From contig OZ242267.1 of the NCBI GenBank assembly GCA_965207335.1, positions 1,302,001-1,366,000 of the forward strand: a stretch of DNA of 64,000 nucleotides, in the 5' to 3' direction. The notes below the pieces were generated by a model. That model had not been told where the DNA came from. It saw only the letters and a list, made by a program, of their open reading frames with translations, and did not search any database. Source of the stretch: G965207335 sp965207335. Lineage in GTDB: Bacteria > Pseudomonadota > Gammaproteobacteria > PS1 > Pseudothioglobaceae. The number at the start of each line of letters is the position of its first letter. Position 1 is the stretch's first letter. The position numbers were made by a program, and so were the translations under genes. This document shows, piece after piece, positions 43,918 to 52,471 of the stretch.

Positions 43918-44382
43918 ATGAAAAAGAACTCTATTTGGTTTCTAATAAAGTCAAGTTTAATAACACTAATACTAAGTGCTATAACTATTATTACTAGTGA
44001 GATTGTAGTTTTTTGGTCATTGCTTAGTTTTAGCTATTGGGTTATTAAATTTAAAATTAATAATCCTGCTTATTATGCTTTGGTTTTAGGAATATTAATT
44101 GATGTCATCCAAGGCGATATATTAGGGCAAAACTCTCTGGCATTAATATTAAGTAGCTTGTTTATATTAAAAATTAAAAGATCTTTTTTTACCTCTAATA
44201 TTAGTACCGAGCAAATATATATATTTATTACTAGTATTATTTATTTGTTTATCATTTATGCCGTTCATTTAATTAATATTACTGAGTTTTATATAAATCC
44301 AGTAATACTTATTAGTCTTATTACCACACCATTATTTTGGCCTATTATTAAATGGTTATTGGACAGACAATATAAAAAATAA
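43918..44382 (+). CDS. mreD: Rod shape-determining protein MreD
   Basis: 154-residue integral membrane protein with about five hydrophobic segments. The family is weakly conserved, but a stretch such as LVLGILIDVIQGDILGQNSLAL near residue 58 (the G-x-x-D-x-x-x-G pattern) and its position between mreC and mrdA make the call secure. It abuts mrdA without a gap. Confidence 0.93.
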   Translation: MKKNSIWFLIKSSLITLILSAITIITSEIVVFWSLLSFSYWVIKFKINNPAYYALVLGILIDVIQGDILGQNSLALILSSLFILKIKRSFFTSNISTEQIYIFITSIIYLFIIYAVHLINITEFYINPVILISLITTPLFWPIIKWLLDRQYKK

Positions 44383-46191
44383 ATGTTAATTTCAAATCAT
44401 ATATCAGAATACTCTATTTTTACTAAACGGGTAATATTAGTTAGTTCTATAATGATACTATTAACAAGTATTTTGATATATAGAATGTTTAATTTACAAA
44501 TAATTAATTACAATTACTATAATCAAGAGTCTATTGATAACCAGATTGTAACAAAAAAAGTGGCTCCAATTAGAGGTAAAATATTTGACAGAAATGGCAT
44601 AATATTAGCTGACAATAAACTTAGTTACACACTTAATATAATCCCTGAGAAAACCAATAGCGTATCAGAAACAATTGCTAAATTAAAAAAAAATAATTTT
44701 ATTAATGATGCAGACATAAAAAAGTATTATAAAATTCGTAAACATTACAATTCATTTAACGATATTACCATAGCATATGATGTTCCTTATGAGGTAGTAG
44801 CTAAAGTATTAAGCTCTCAAGATTATAACGGGGTCAATGTTGGCTCTTATTTTAAACGCATTTATCCTCAAAAAGATATTGCTACTCATGTAGTAGGCTA
44901 CGCAGGTAGGGTTAGCAATAATAAAAAACATAAAGGTATAACTCATGTAGGGAAAACTGGCTTAGAAAAACAATACAATGATTTATTATTAGGCTCTGTT
45001 GGATTAAGCAAAATTACTCGCAATGCATCAGGAAGAAGTATCAGCACTGATATTGTTAAATACCCCAAAGCTGGCAATGATTTATATTTAAGTATTGATT
45101 ATAGACTGCAAAAAAAAGCTCAAGAATTATTAAAAGGTAAAAGAGGTTCAGTAGTAATGATGCTTGTTAAAACAGGTGAAATATTAGCACTTGCTAGTGC
45201 GCCAACTTTTGATGCTAATAGTTTTGTAAATGGTATATCAAGTAAGGATTATAAAAAACTAATAAACGATAAAAATCGCCCCTTATTTAATAGGGCAATT
45301 AAAGGTTCATACCCACCTGGCTCTACAATAAAACCATTTATTGCCCTAGCAGGATTAGAAAATAATTATATAGTAGAAGATAAAACAATATTTTGCAAGG
45401 GCTCATATAGCTTTGCTAATAATAGTCATGTATATCGCGATTGGAAAAAAGAAGGGCATGGCGAGGTTGATTTAAAAGCATCTATAGCTCAATCTTGTGA
45501 TGTATTTTTTTATAAACTAGCCTATAAATTAGGTATTAAAAAGATTCATGATTACCTTATACAATTTAATATAGGCAGTAAAACACAAATAGATTTACCA
45601 AATGAGGGTACTGGAATATTACCATCTAAAGAATGGAAAAGGCGCATTAAAAATAAACCTTGGTATATTGGTGAAACTATAATTGCTGGTATAGGACAAG
45701 GATTTATGAGCACTACACCATTACAATTAGCAGTATCAACAGGTGCTTTGGCTAATAGAGGTAAACTAACAACTCCAAGAATATTAAAAAGTGTTAAATA
45801 TTCGTCTAGCACAATAATTAACACTAAACCTAGATTTAAACAATTAAATATAGTAAATATTAAAAATTATGAGATTGTAATTGATGGTATGAAGCAAACT
45901 ATTTATAGCCCAAAAGGAACGGCAAGACGATTAAACAAAAACTTGCAATACACCCTAGCAGGAAAAACAGGTACAGCACAAGTTTTTAGTTTATCAAAAG
46001 ACGAAAGTTATAATGCTAAAAATGTGGCAGAGCATTTACGAGACCATGCATTGTTTACTAGTTTTGCTCCTATAAATAATCCTGAGATTGTAATTGCTGT
46101 TATAATAGAAAATGCAGGTAGTGGTAGTGCAAATGCCGCTCCTGTTGCTAGAAAAATGTTGGATTTATATTTTGATACCGCTAAAAAATAA
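44383..46191 (+). CDS. mrdA: Penicillin-binding protein 2 (elongasome transpeptidase)
   Basis: Peptidoglycan DD-transpeptidase, 602 residues. One N-terminal membrane anchor (VILVSSIMILLTSILIY) is followed by the pedestal (APIRGKIFDRNG near 63) and the transpeptidase domain: PPGSTIKP (SxxK serine near 315), SCD in QSCDVFFY near 370 and KTGTAQ near 530 (KTG motif). All catalytic motifs are intact. It closes the mre operon; rodA does not follow here. Confidence 0.97.
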   Translation: MLISNHISEYSIFTKRVILVSSIMILLTSILIYRMFNLQIINYNYYNQESIDNQIVTKKVAPIRGKIFDRNGIILADNKLSYTLNIIPEKTNSVSETIAKLKKNNFINDADIKKYYKIRKHYNSFNDITIAYDVPYEVVAKVLSSQDYNGVNVGSYFKRIYPQKDIATHVVGYAGRVSNNKKHKGITHVGKTGLEKQYNDLLLGSVGLSKITRNASGRSISTDIVKYPKAGNDLYLSIDYRLQKKAQELLKGKRGSVVMMLVKTGEILALASAPTFDANSFVNGISSKDYKKLINDKNRPLFNRAIKGSYPPGSTIKPFIALAGLENNYIVEDKTIFCKGSYSFANNSHVYRDWKKEGHGEVDLKASIAQSCDVFFYKLAYKLGIKKIHDYLIQFNIGSKTQIDLPNEGTGILPSKEWKRRIKNKPWYIGETIIAGIGQGFMSTTPLQLAVSTGALANRGKLTTPRILKSVKYSSSTIINTKPRFKQLNIVNIKNYEIVIDGMKQTIYSPKGTARRLNKNLQYTLAGKTGTAQVFSLSKDESYNAKNVAEHLRDHALFTSFAPINNPEIVIAVIIENAGSGSANAAPVARKMLDLYFDTAKK

Positions 46192-46197
46192 CTTGTT

Positions 46198-46283
46198 AGG
46201 TAGTTGCATAAAAGTATTTATGTGCATGGCAATGAGACTGTATTAAAACCACTAACTTAATCACTTAATGCAGTAGTATTAGC
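46198..46283. repeat. Second inverted-repeat family (TGCATAAA/TTAATGCA ends), copy after mrdA
   Basis: Left end GTAGTTGCATAAAAG, right end CTTAATGCAGTAGTATTAG. The right end is shared exactly with the copy before purD's 3' end. Confidence 0.55.
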
Positions 46284-46295
46284 TATTAATTACTT
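46265..46295. repeat. 31-bp exact repeat at the rnhB 3' end
   Basis: Starts TTAATGCAGTAGTATTAGC and ends TAATTACTT; identical to 46939-46969. It includes the rnhB stop codon. Confidence 0.95.
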
Positions 46296-46850
46296 ACAAA
46301 CTAAATTTTTTACAGGTGCAAATGAAAATCTATGAATATTAGCAATAGCACCAAATCTTCTTAGTGCTAATAAATGCTCTTTTGTGGCATAAGATTTGTG
46401 TTTAGCAAAGCCATATCTTGGATACAATAAATCTAATTCTTGCATTTGTTTGTCTCTAACTACCTTAGCCACAATTGATGCGGCACTAATTACAGGCTCT
46501 ATTAAATCTCCCTTAATAATAGCTTGACAATTACTAATATTAGGGCATTTATTACCATCTACTAACACTTTATCATAACTTACACCTAAGGCTTTAATAG
46601 CACGCTTCATAGCTAATAGCGTTGCTTGCAATATATTTATATTGTCAATTTCAACAGCATTTGCAAAACCTATAGCATATTGACAAGTATTAATAATTTC
46701 ATAGTATAAGGCTTGGCGTTTTTTAATGCTTATTTTTTTAGAATCGGTTAAGCCATGTAGCTGCAAACCACTTGGTAAAATTACTGTTGCTGCAACTACA
46801 TTCCCAGCTAGACAACCTCTGCCTGCTTCATCTATGCCTATTGTAATCAT
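46290..46850 (-). CDS. rnhB: Ribonuclease HII
   Basis: Cuts RNA in RNA-DNA hybrids, including misincorporated ribonucleotides. The N-terminal GIDEAGRGCLAGNVVAA carries the first acidic residues (DE near 6-7) and VDGNK near 96 the third, with ISAASIVAKVVRD near 122 and the late PRYGFAKHKSYATKEH near 143. The length (186) is normal. The stop codon lies in a repeat shared with purD. Confidence 0.96.
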   Translation of the reverse strand: MITIGIDEAGRGCLAGNVVAATVILPSGLQLHGLTDSKKISIKKRQALYYEIINTCQYAIGFANAVEIDNINILQATLLAMKRAIKALGVSYDKVLVDGNKCPNISNCQAIIKGDLIEPVISAASIVAKVVRDKQMQELDLLYPRYGFAKHKSYATKEHLLALRRFGAIANIHRFSFAPVKNLVCK

Positions 46851-46865
46851 AATTAAATATCAAAG

Positions 46866-46956
46866 ACACTGCATAAAAATAAAAAATACATACCTAAAAA
46901 TAGTATTTCACACATAATGTAAAGCTTAATATAATCAATTAATGCAGTAGTATTAG
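46866..46956. repeat. Second inverted-repeat family, copy between rnhB and purD
   Basis: Left end ACACTGCATAAAAAT, right end CAATTAATGCAGTAGTATTAG; the interior has no gene. Confidence 0.5.
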
Positions 46957-46969
46957 CTATTAATTACTT
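46939..46969. repeat. 31-bp exact repeat at the purD 3' end
   Basis: Identical to 46265-46295. It encodes the last residues of PurD (VINS) and the stop on the minus strand. Confidence 0.95.
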
Positions 46970-48266
46970 TCAAACCAATATCATTACGATAATATCCATT
47001 ATTGTAGTCTATAGCTGCTATTATTTGATAAGCCTTTTTTTGGGCTGTTATTACACTATCTGCTAATACACTAACACATAAGACTCTACCGCCATTAGAT
47101 AATAATTTATCATTAACTAATTTTGTACCAGTGTGAAATATTTTTGTGTTGTCAATATCGGGCGGTAATTTAATATGTTCATTAGTTTTGTATGTATCTG
47201 GATAGCCATTTGCAGCTAGCACAACACCTAAGGCAAAACGGCTGTCCCAGTGTGCTTTTATGGTATTTAACTTACCTTTGCTTGCTAATAAACATAGCTC
47301 CACTAAATCTGATTTAAGACGCATCATAATTGGCTGAGTTTCAGGGTCACCAAAACGACAGTTATACTCCAAGACCTTAATATTATTACTTTTATTTTCT
47401 ATCATTAAACCAGCATATAAAAATCCCGTATAAGGATTGCCTTCTCGTTTCATTGCTGACACTGTGGGCTTAATTACAGTATTAATAATTTTGGCAAATA
47501 ATTTATCATCTACCAAAGGTGCTGGCGAATAAGCACCCATACCGCCAGTATTAGGACTGGTATCACCAAATCCTATAGATTTTTCACCTACTTTATTAAT
47601 AACATACTTCCCTCTGGCCTTATAATCTTGTGAGGTTGCCATAGGTAAAATATTTTCACCATCTACCATTACAATAAAACTAACTTCTTCACCCACTAAA
47701 AACTCTTCAATAATAATTTTGTATCCTGCTCTACCAAACTTATTACCACTTAAAATATCTTCTACGGTTTGAAATGCCTGTGTTTGATTATAGACAATAA
47801 CAACACCTTTACCAGATGCTAGTCCATCTGCTTTAATTACTACTGGATAGGTTTTATTTTGTAAATATCGTTTTGCTAAATTAATATCATTAAAAATTTT
47901 ATAATCAGCACTAGGGATATTATTTCTTAATAAAAAATTCTTGCTAAATACTTTTGAACCTTCTAGTTGAGAAGCGTTTTTGCTAGGACCAAATATAGTA
48001 AGTCCATTTGCTATGAATTCATCAACAATACCAACTACCAGCGGTGCCTCAGGACCTACAATAGTCAGTTTTATGTTATTATTTTTAGCGAACTCTAGCA
48101 AAGATTCTATATCATTTACTTGAATATCAACATTAGTTATATTTTTTTCTAGCTGTGTTCCAGCATTTCCAGGGGCTACGAATACTTGTTTGACCTTAGA
48201 AGATTGAGCACACTTCCACGCTAGAGCATGTTCTCTACCACCTGAGCCTATAACTAAAATTTTCAC
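46953..48266 (-). CDS. purD: Phosphoribosylamine-glycine ligase
   Basis: Second step of purine synthesis, an ATP-grasp ligase of 437 residues. It begins MKILVIGSGGREHALAWKCA, has GPEAPLVVGIVDEF near 75, KADGLASGKGVV near 142, and GGMGAYSPAPLV near 228. The last few residues are encoded by a 31-bp repeat shared with the rnhB 3' end. The upstream ORF at 48269 ends two bases before its start and is related to the purH N-terminal extension. Confidence 0.97.
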   Translation of the reverse strand: MKILVIGSGGREHALAWKCAQSSKVKQVFVAPGNAGTQLEKNITNVDIQVNDIESLLEFAKNNNIKLTIVGPEAPLVVGIVDEFIANGLTIFGPSKNASQLEGSKVFSKNFLLRNNIPSADYKIFNDINLAKRYLQNKTYPVVIKADGLASGKGVVIVYNQTQAFQTVEDILSGNKFGRAGYKIIIEEFLVGEEVSFIVMVDGENILPMATSQDYKARGKYVINKVGEKSIGFGDTSPNTGGMGAYSPAPLVDDKLFAKIINTVIKPTVSAMKREGNPYTGFLYAGLMIENKSNNIKVLEYNCRFGDPETQPIMMRLKSDLVELCLLASKGKLNTIKAHWDSRFALGVVLAANGYPDTYKTNEHIKLPPDIDNTKIFHTGTKLVNDKLLSNGGRVLCVSVLADSVITAQKKAYQIIAAIDYNNGYYRNDIGLKVINS

Positions 48267-48268
48267 AA

Positions 48269-48637
48269 TTATGTGTTAATTTCTAAGGATTCTTGATAGC
48301 CTTTGAGATAACCATAAACAATTAAATATTGAGATGGAAATTTTTGGCACAAGTGAATTGCAACTCTTGTGGTATCTCTAATTTTTTTGTAGTCAGGCAT
48401 TGGTGGATTGGAGTATCCATGGATAAAAAATAAACATGCATGAATATACATATCTAATCTTAGTGCATAATTTCTAATAGAAAGCAGGTAAGGAATGCTA
48501 AAAGATAGTAGTTTAGTGGTATCTAACTCTTTTGCATTTATGTAATTGCCCTTCTCCTTAATAAAAAATGGGACACATATTACAATCACTATGCTTTTTA
48601 GTGTACCAAATCTATCAGCATTATACATTAAAAACAT
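48269..48637 (-). CDS. Hypothetical protein related to the purH N-terminal extension
   Basis: 122 residues, no known domain. Its middle and end (ELDTTKLLSFSIPYLL and YLIVYGYLKGYQESLEI) match the frame fused in front of purH (ALDDIKLLVFSIPYLQ and IIAVYTYVKGFQESMEV), with similar spacing. Its stop lies two bases before the purD ATG, so it is probably translationally coupled to purD. Occurrence next to both purH and purD is the only functional clue. The start codon is uncertain; the first 20 or so residues are hydrophobic and may not be genuine. Confidence 0.55.
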   Translation of the reverse strand: MFLMYNADRFGTLKSIVIVICVPFFIKEKGNYINAKELDTTKLLSFSIPYLLSIRNYALRLDMYIHACLFFIHGYSNPPMPDYKKIRDTTRVAIHLCQKFPSQYLIVYGYLKGYQESLEINT

Positions 48638-48680
48638 ACATTGTACTATGCATCAAAAACACATACATACTGAATTCTTT

Positions 48681-49325
48681 TTACATAATATCTTTAACAA
48701 AATCTTTAAATGCACCATGTGCCATAATTTGTGTACCATCACAATTAAACGATAGTACTATAGAAGAATTAAATAAGCTAATTATAGCTGTGCGTAAATA
48801 ATAACTATCTATTTCTCTTAACTTAGACAAAGTGTCTAAAATATCACTTAAAACATCAACATCTGTTAGTTTAAGCATATTATTGTTTCTTTTTACTAAA
48901 TCATATTGCAAATCAGTAGATAAAATACTAAAAACATCATCTGTTGATAAATATTTATATAAGCGACGAATAAATAAATATTTATGCTCTAATTCTATTT
49001 TTGGAAAATTATTATTTACATAATCTTTGTCCAAAATATTTTCCGCTGCATGAATCTCCATATTAAGTGGGTCAAATATAGAAAAGGTTTTTATCTCACC
49101 ATTATTAAAACCAATACTTAATCTATGAACACCTGTTTCTAATAATAATAATTTAAAAGCCTCAATTAAATTAGGTAAATTTTCATCAACAAAATTAAGC
49201 ACTTTTGGTCTTTGGTAAACACTTTCTCGTAGGTTTTTATCGCCTTTTAAACTGTAAACAAAATACGGTGAAAAACCATGCCCTATTAGCGCTTTTTTTA
49301 ATATTTTTGTTTCTTTTTTAAACAT
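48681..49325 (-). CDS. Hypothetical protein between truB and purD
   Basis: 214 residues from ATG 49325. It is not recognised. The N-terminal half is mixed (IGHGFSPYFVYSLKGDKNL, HRLSIGFNNGEIKTFSIFD) and the C-terminal half is helical (VFSILSTDLQYDLV, LSDILDTLSKLREIDSYYL). No signal peptide or membrane segment is seen. It overlaps the truB 3' region slightly only if an upstream start were used, so ATG 49325 is preferred. It is on the same strand as truB and purD and likely co-transcribed with one of them. Confidence 0.7.
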   Translation of the reverse strand: MFKKETKILKKALIGHGFSPYFVYSLKGDKNLRESVYQRPKVLNFVDENLPNLIEAFKLLLLETGVHRLSIGFNNGEIKTFSIFDPLNMEIHAAENILDKDYVNNNFPKIELEHKYLFIRRLYKYLSTDDVFSILSTDLQYDLVKRNNNMLKLTDVDVLSDILDTLSKLREIDSYYLRTAIISLFNSSIVLSFNCDGTQIMAHGAFKDFVKDIM

Positions 49326-49338
49326 ATGTATATAATAA

Positions 49339-50232
49339 TTAATTAAATAGTCTTTTTGGGCTAATAATACCATCTTTGTAGCAGGCTATACCTAAAAAAA
49401 TATTATCGCTAAAAAGTTTAATAATACTGGCATCCTTTAAATTATTTTTATAGTTTATTTTTTGACCGTATTTTATAGCTTGTGCCTGATTTTTGTCTAA
49501 TAAAGCTTCTTGGTAATTAGCCAGTATATCATGTGTTGGTTTAATAATATCATTTAATTTATTGACATTAATTTTTTTTAACTGCTGCATTTTATCAATA
49601 GTTATAGCATCATTAATATTATAGTTTGCAAACTCTGTTCTTATTAATGATTTTAAAAATGCTACACAATTTAATGAACTGGCAATATCTTCTACTAAGG
49701 TTCTAATATAAGTGCCTTTTGAACATAAAACATCTATAATAAAAACACCATCATCATAAGATAATAAATTTATCTCAAAAATAGTTATTTGTCTTTTTTC
49801 TCTATTTACAACCCCACCCTCTCTAGCTATTTTATATAATGGCTTACCGTGGTATTTTAGAGCAGAATACATAGGTGGTACTTGCTTAGTATTACCCAAA
49901 AAAGTTAATAATTTATCTGCAATATCTTTCTTACTAATATTATGATAACTAGCACTTTGAATAACCTCGCCTTCAGCATCTGCTGTTGTTGTTTTTATGC
50001 CTAATTGTCCTGCTGCCAAATAACGCTTATTAGTATTTAATAAAAATTGTGATAATTTAGTAGCCTGTCCTAAACAAATAGGCAAAATTCCACTAGCCAA
50101 TGGGTCTAAACTGCCAGTATGTCCAGCTTTTTTAGCATTAAATATTTTTTTTACTTGTTGCAAGGCTTTATTTGAACTTATGTGCAATGATTTATCTAAT
50201 AATACAACACCGTTTACATCCATATTTTTCAT
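49339..50232 (-). CDS. truB: tRNA pseudouridine-55 synthase
   Basis: Forms pseudouridine 55 in the T-loop of tRNAs. It opens with NGVVLLDKSLHISSNKALQQ, has the catalytic Asp in AGHTGSLDPLASGILPICLG near residue 42, and YSALKYHGKPLYKIAREG near 122 plus CSKGTYIRTLVEDIA near 170. The length (297) is typical. ATG 50223 is an alternative start. It belongs with rbfA in many genomes; here two unknown genes separate them. Confidence 0.96.
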   Translation of the reverse strand: MKNMDVNGVVLLDKSLHISSNKALQQVKKIFNAKKAGHTGSLDPLASGILPICLGQATKLSQFLLNTNKRYLAAGQLGIKTTTADAEGEVIQSASYHNISKKDIADKLLTFLGNTKQVPPMYSALKYHGKPLYKIAREGGVVNREKRQITIFEINLLSYDDGVFIIDVLCSKGTYIRTLVEDIASSLNCVAFLKSLIRTEFANYNINDAITIDKMQQLKKINVNKLNDIIKPTHDILANYQEALLDKNQAQAIKYGQKINYKNNLKDASIIKLFSDNIFLGIACYKDGIISPKRLFN

Positions 50233-50249
50233 ATTTTTTTATATACAAA

Positions 50250-51752
50250 CTAAATAATAAATATACCGTATATAAAAACAGTACAAACAAAAACAACAAC
50301 TACAATATTTTTAGGCACTGAGTTAGTATTTTTTTTATACCAATGATAAATTTTTGGTCTAATAGCGTATTTATTTTTACTACATTTATTATTTTTACAA
50401 GAAAAGCTACGATAACCTCTAAAATAGTTATTTATATAATCACCAATACCAAGTACATTAAATTTTGCTAGACTATTGTGAATAATCCTTGTATTTATAT
50501 GTGATAGATATACAAGCCTTGTTAGTTCTGAGAAAAAAAGTAATATTGACATAAATATCAAAATAGAATAAGTAGTACTATTACTAAAATTAAGGAAACA
50601 AACTACTAAACTCCACCAATACTCATCTTTAATATGAGTGTAAAAATTTAGCCCTAATATTTGTAATGGTACATTAAATATTAATACTGCTTTGAACCAA
50701 CCCTCATTTATTATTGATATTGGCACGGAATTATTCTTAATAATTTGAATAACATCTATGTGTAAATTATCAAGGTATCTTATATGATTGCTAATATTAT
50801 CTTTATCAATAACTCCTTCAAAACTATAAACTAAAGACTTTGCGTATGCTACAAAACCAACTGGGTTAAGGTAGGAAAAATTAAAGTTTCTTTTAACATT
50901 TATAACCTCTTTTATAATAAAACTTAATTGGTGCTTTAATATCTCATTAGCTTTTTTATCTATATTTTTATTATTTTTGTGAATATTTAAGTCTGTTATG
51001 CCTGTAATAGAGTCTTGACTCTTAGAGTGGTGTGCATGACTGTGTAAAAATTGCTTAACAAAATATGACGCTAGTTTATAAAATCTTGGCACCTTATTAT
51101 AGCTATCAGTACACTCAATGGTATCAGCTGATGGTTTATGTTTAGTAGTTTGGCTAAAAAAACACCAGCCATTTTTATGAATATAAAAATCAAACGAATG
51201 TAGTTGTGTTTCTTCAATATTATCTGTTGGTAAAATATTTTTTTCTAAACTATCAATTTGGTGTTCTATATCTTCATACTTATTTTTTAAAATTTCTTCT
51301 GTTTTTTCAATTATCTGAAACCTTTCATTATCTCTACTTTGTGTTTCAAGAAGCTCATTGGCATAATGTATCTCGCTAAGAAGTTTTATAAGATTATCAT
51401 TGTTATTATTATCGGGATATAAAATAAATAGCTTGCCCTCTAAATGAGATTTTTTATTAGTTTTACCTATAAAAATATAGCGTTGATTAAAATTTTGATA
51501 GTTTTTAGCGTACTTTATATCTGTATGGTGCTTAACAGAGGTACAAACAATATAACGAGTTGAAAGTGGATGATTGGGGTTTTCTTTGGTAGCGTTAGAT
51601 AAATGGCAAAAATTAGCGTATAAATTATCAATATGCCCGTAATTGATAATTTTTGCTAAACTAAAATACAAATTACCAGAAATGGTAGGAATCCAATTAA
51701 AATAATGATACTTATCTACTAATTTATTAAATAACTCAACATCATTTACCAC
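50250..51752 (-). CDS. Hypothetical membrane protein, 500 residues
   Basis: Not recognised. The N-terminal two thirds are hydrophilic and probably cytoplasmic, with a short coiled coil around residues 125-170 and a His-rich stretch (HSHAHHSKSQ near 245). The C-terminal third has about three or four hydrophobic segments (VLIFNVPLQILGLNF, TYSILIFMSILLFFS, VVVVFVCTVFIYGIFII at the very end) and a Cys pair region (SFSCKNNKCSKNK). It lies 18 bp downstream of a small membrane protein and 18 bp upstream of truB on the same strand. Confidence 0.75.
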   Translation of the reverse strand: MVNDVELFNKLVDKYHYFNWIPTISGNLYFSLAKIINYGHIDNLYANFCHLSNATKENPNHPLSTRYIVCTSVKHHTDIKYAKNYQNFNQRYIFIGKTNKKSHLEGKLFILYPDNNNNDNLIKLLSEIHYANELLETQSRDNERFQIIEKTEEILKNKYEDIEHQIDSLEKNILPTDNIEETQLHSFDFYIHKNGWCFFSQTTKHKPSADTIECTDSYNKVPRFYKLASYFVKQFLHSHAHHSKSQDSITGITDLNIHKNNKNIDKKANEILKHQLSFIIKEVINVKRNFNFSYLNPVGFVAYAKSLVYSFEGVIDKDNISNHIRYLDNLHIDVIQIIKNNSVPISIINEGWFKAVLIFNVPLQILGLNFYTHIKDEYWWSLVVCFLNFSNSTTYSILIFMSILLFFSELTRLVYLSHINTRIIHNSLAKFNVLGIGDYINNYFRGYRSFSCKNNKCSKNKYAIRPKIYHWYKKNTNSVPKNIVVVVFVCTVFIYGIFII

Positions 51753-51770
51753 AATTATTCCCTATAAAAA

Positions 51771-51956
51771 TTAATAGGGCAATCCTTTATGGTCTGCTTC
51801 CCACAATTTTGTTACTTTATTAAAAACCTGACCATTAGTAACATCAGCACCAGATGTTCTTTTGCCAGCTTTATAAATATTTAATTGGGTTAGAATAATT
51901 TTAAATGTCAATGGCATTACAATAAATATAAATATAAATAATAGTAACATTTTCAT
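51771..51956 (-). CDS. Small single-span membrane protein, 61 residues
   Basis: One N-terminal hydrophobic segment (MLLLFIFIFIVMPLTFKIIL) and a short hydrophilic tail (GKRTSGADVTNGQVFNKVTK). No family recognised. It is immediately upstream of the 500-residue membrane protein gene on the same strand and follows a terminator at 51985-52008. ATG 51956 or the second Met at residue 3 may be the start. Confidence 0.6.
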   Translation of the reverse strand: MKMLLLFIFIFIVMPLTFKIILTQLNIYKAGKRTSGADVTNGQVFNKVTKLWEADHKGLPY

Positions 51957-51984
51957 AAGTTAATCCTATTTTAAAATAAATATA

Positions 51985-52008
51985 AAAAAACGACCATCAG
52001 TCGTCTTT
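51985..52008 (-). terminator. Rho-independent terminator after rbfA
   Basis: Minus strand AAGACGACTGATGGTCGTTTTTTT: stem ACGAC/GTCGT followed by a T run. It ends the rimP-nusA-infB-rbfA transcript, though about 125 bp past rbfA. Confidence 0.75.
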
Positions 52009-52132
52009 CGTTTCTAAAAACACCATACATAAGCATAAAATATTGATTTTGTTAGCAATAAAGCCATATAAGACAATATATTAAAAATAATATTAACGAT
52101 TTTACCTACAAATAAATAAAATTGTCAAGTTA

Positions 52133-52471
52133 TTATAATTTAGCCAGTAATTTCTCAATACGATTTGCTGTTTTTTGAGTTTTGTCATAAATAAAATTTA
52201 ACTCTGGAGTTAAACGCAATTTTAGTGATTTAGCTATTTTTTTTCGTAAAAAAATCCCTGCTCTATTTAATGCATATTGAATATTTTTATTATAATTGTC
52301 AATACTAAAAAATACTTTGGCACTAGTTAAATTTTTACTAACTATAACCTCAAGAATTATGATATTTTTTATTCTATTATCTTGGATATTATTGGTAAAA
52401 AGTATTGCTAATTCTCTTTTTACTAACTCATTAATTCTTTCTACTCTATAAGATTCTTGTTCAATATCCAT
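52133..52471 (-). CDS. rbfA: Ribosome-binding factor A
   Basis: Late-stage 30S maturation factor of 112 residues. It has the KH-like fold pattern: RVERINELVKRELAILF near the N-terminus, VIVSKNLTSAKVFFSI near 45 and RKKIAKSLKLRLTPELNFIYD near 75-95. The start ATG overlaps the infB stop by one base, and it is the last gene of the rimP-nusA-infB-rbfA operon. Confidence 0.96.
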   Translation of the reverse strand: MDIEQESYRVERINELVKRELAILFTNNIQDNRIKNIIILEVIVSKNLTSAKVFFSIDNYNKNIQYALNRAGIFLRKKIAKSLKLRLTPELNFIYDKTQKTANRIEKLLAKL

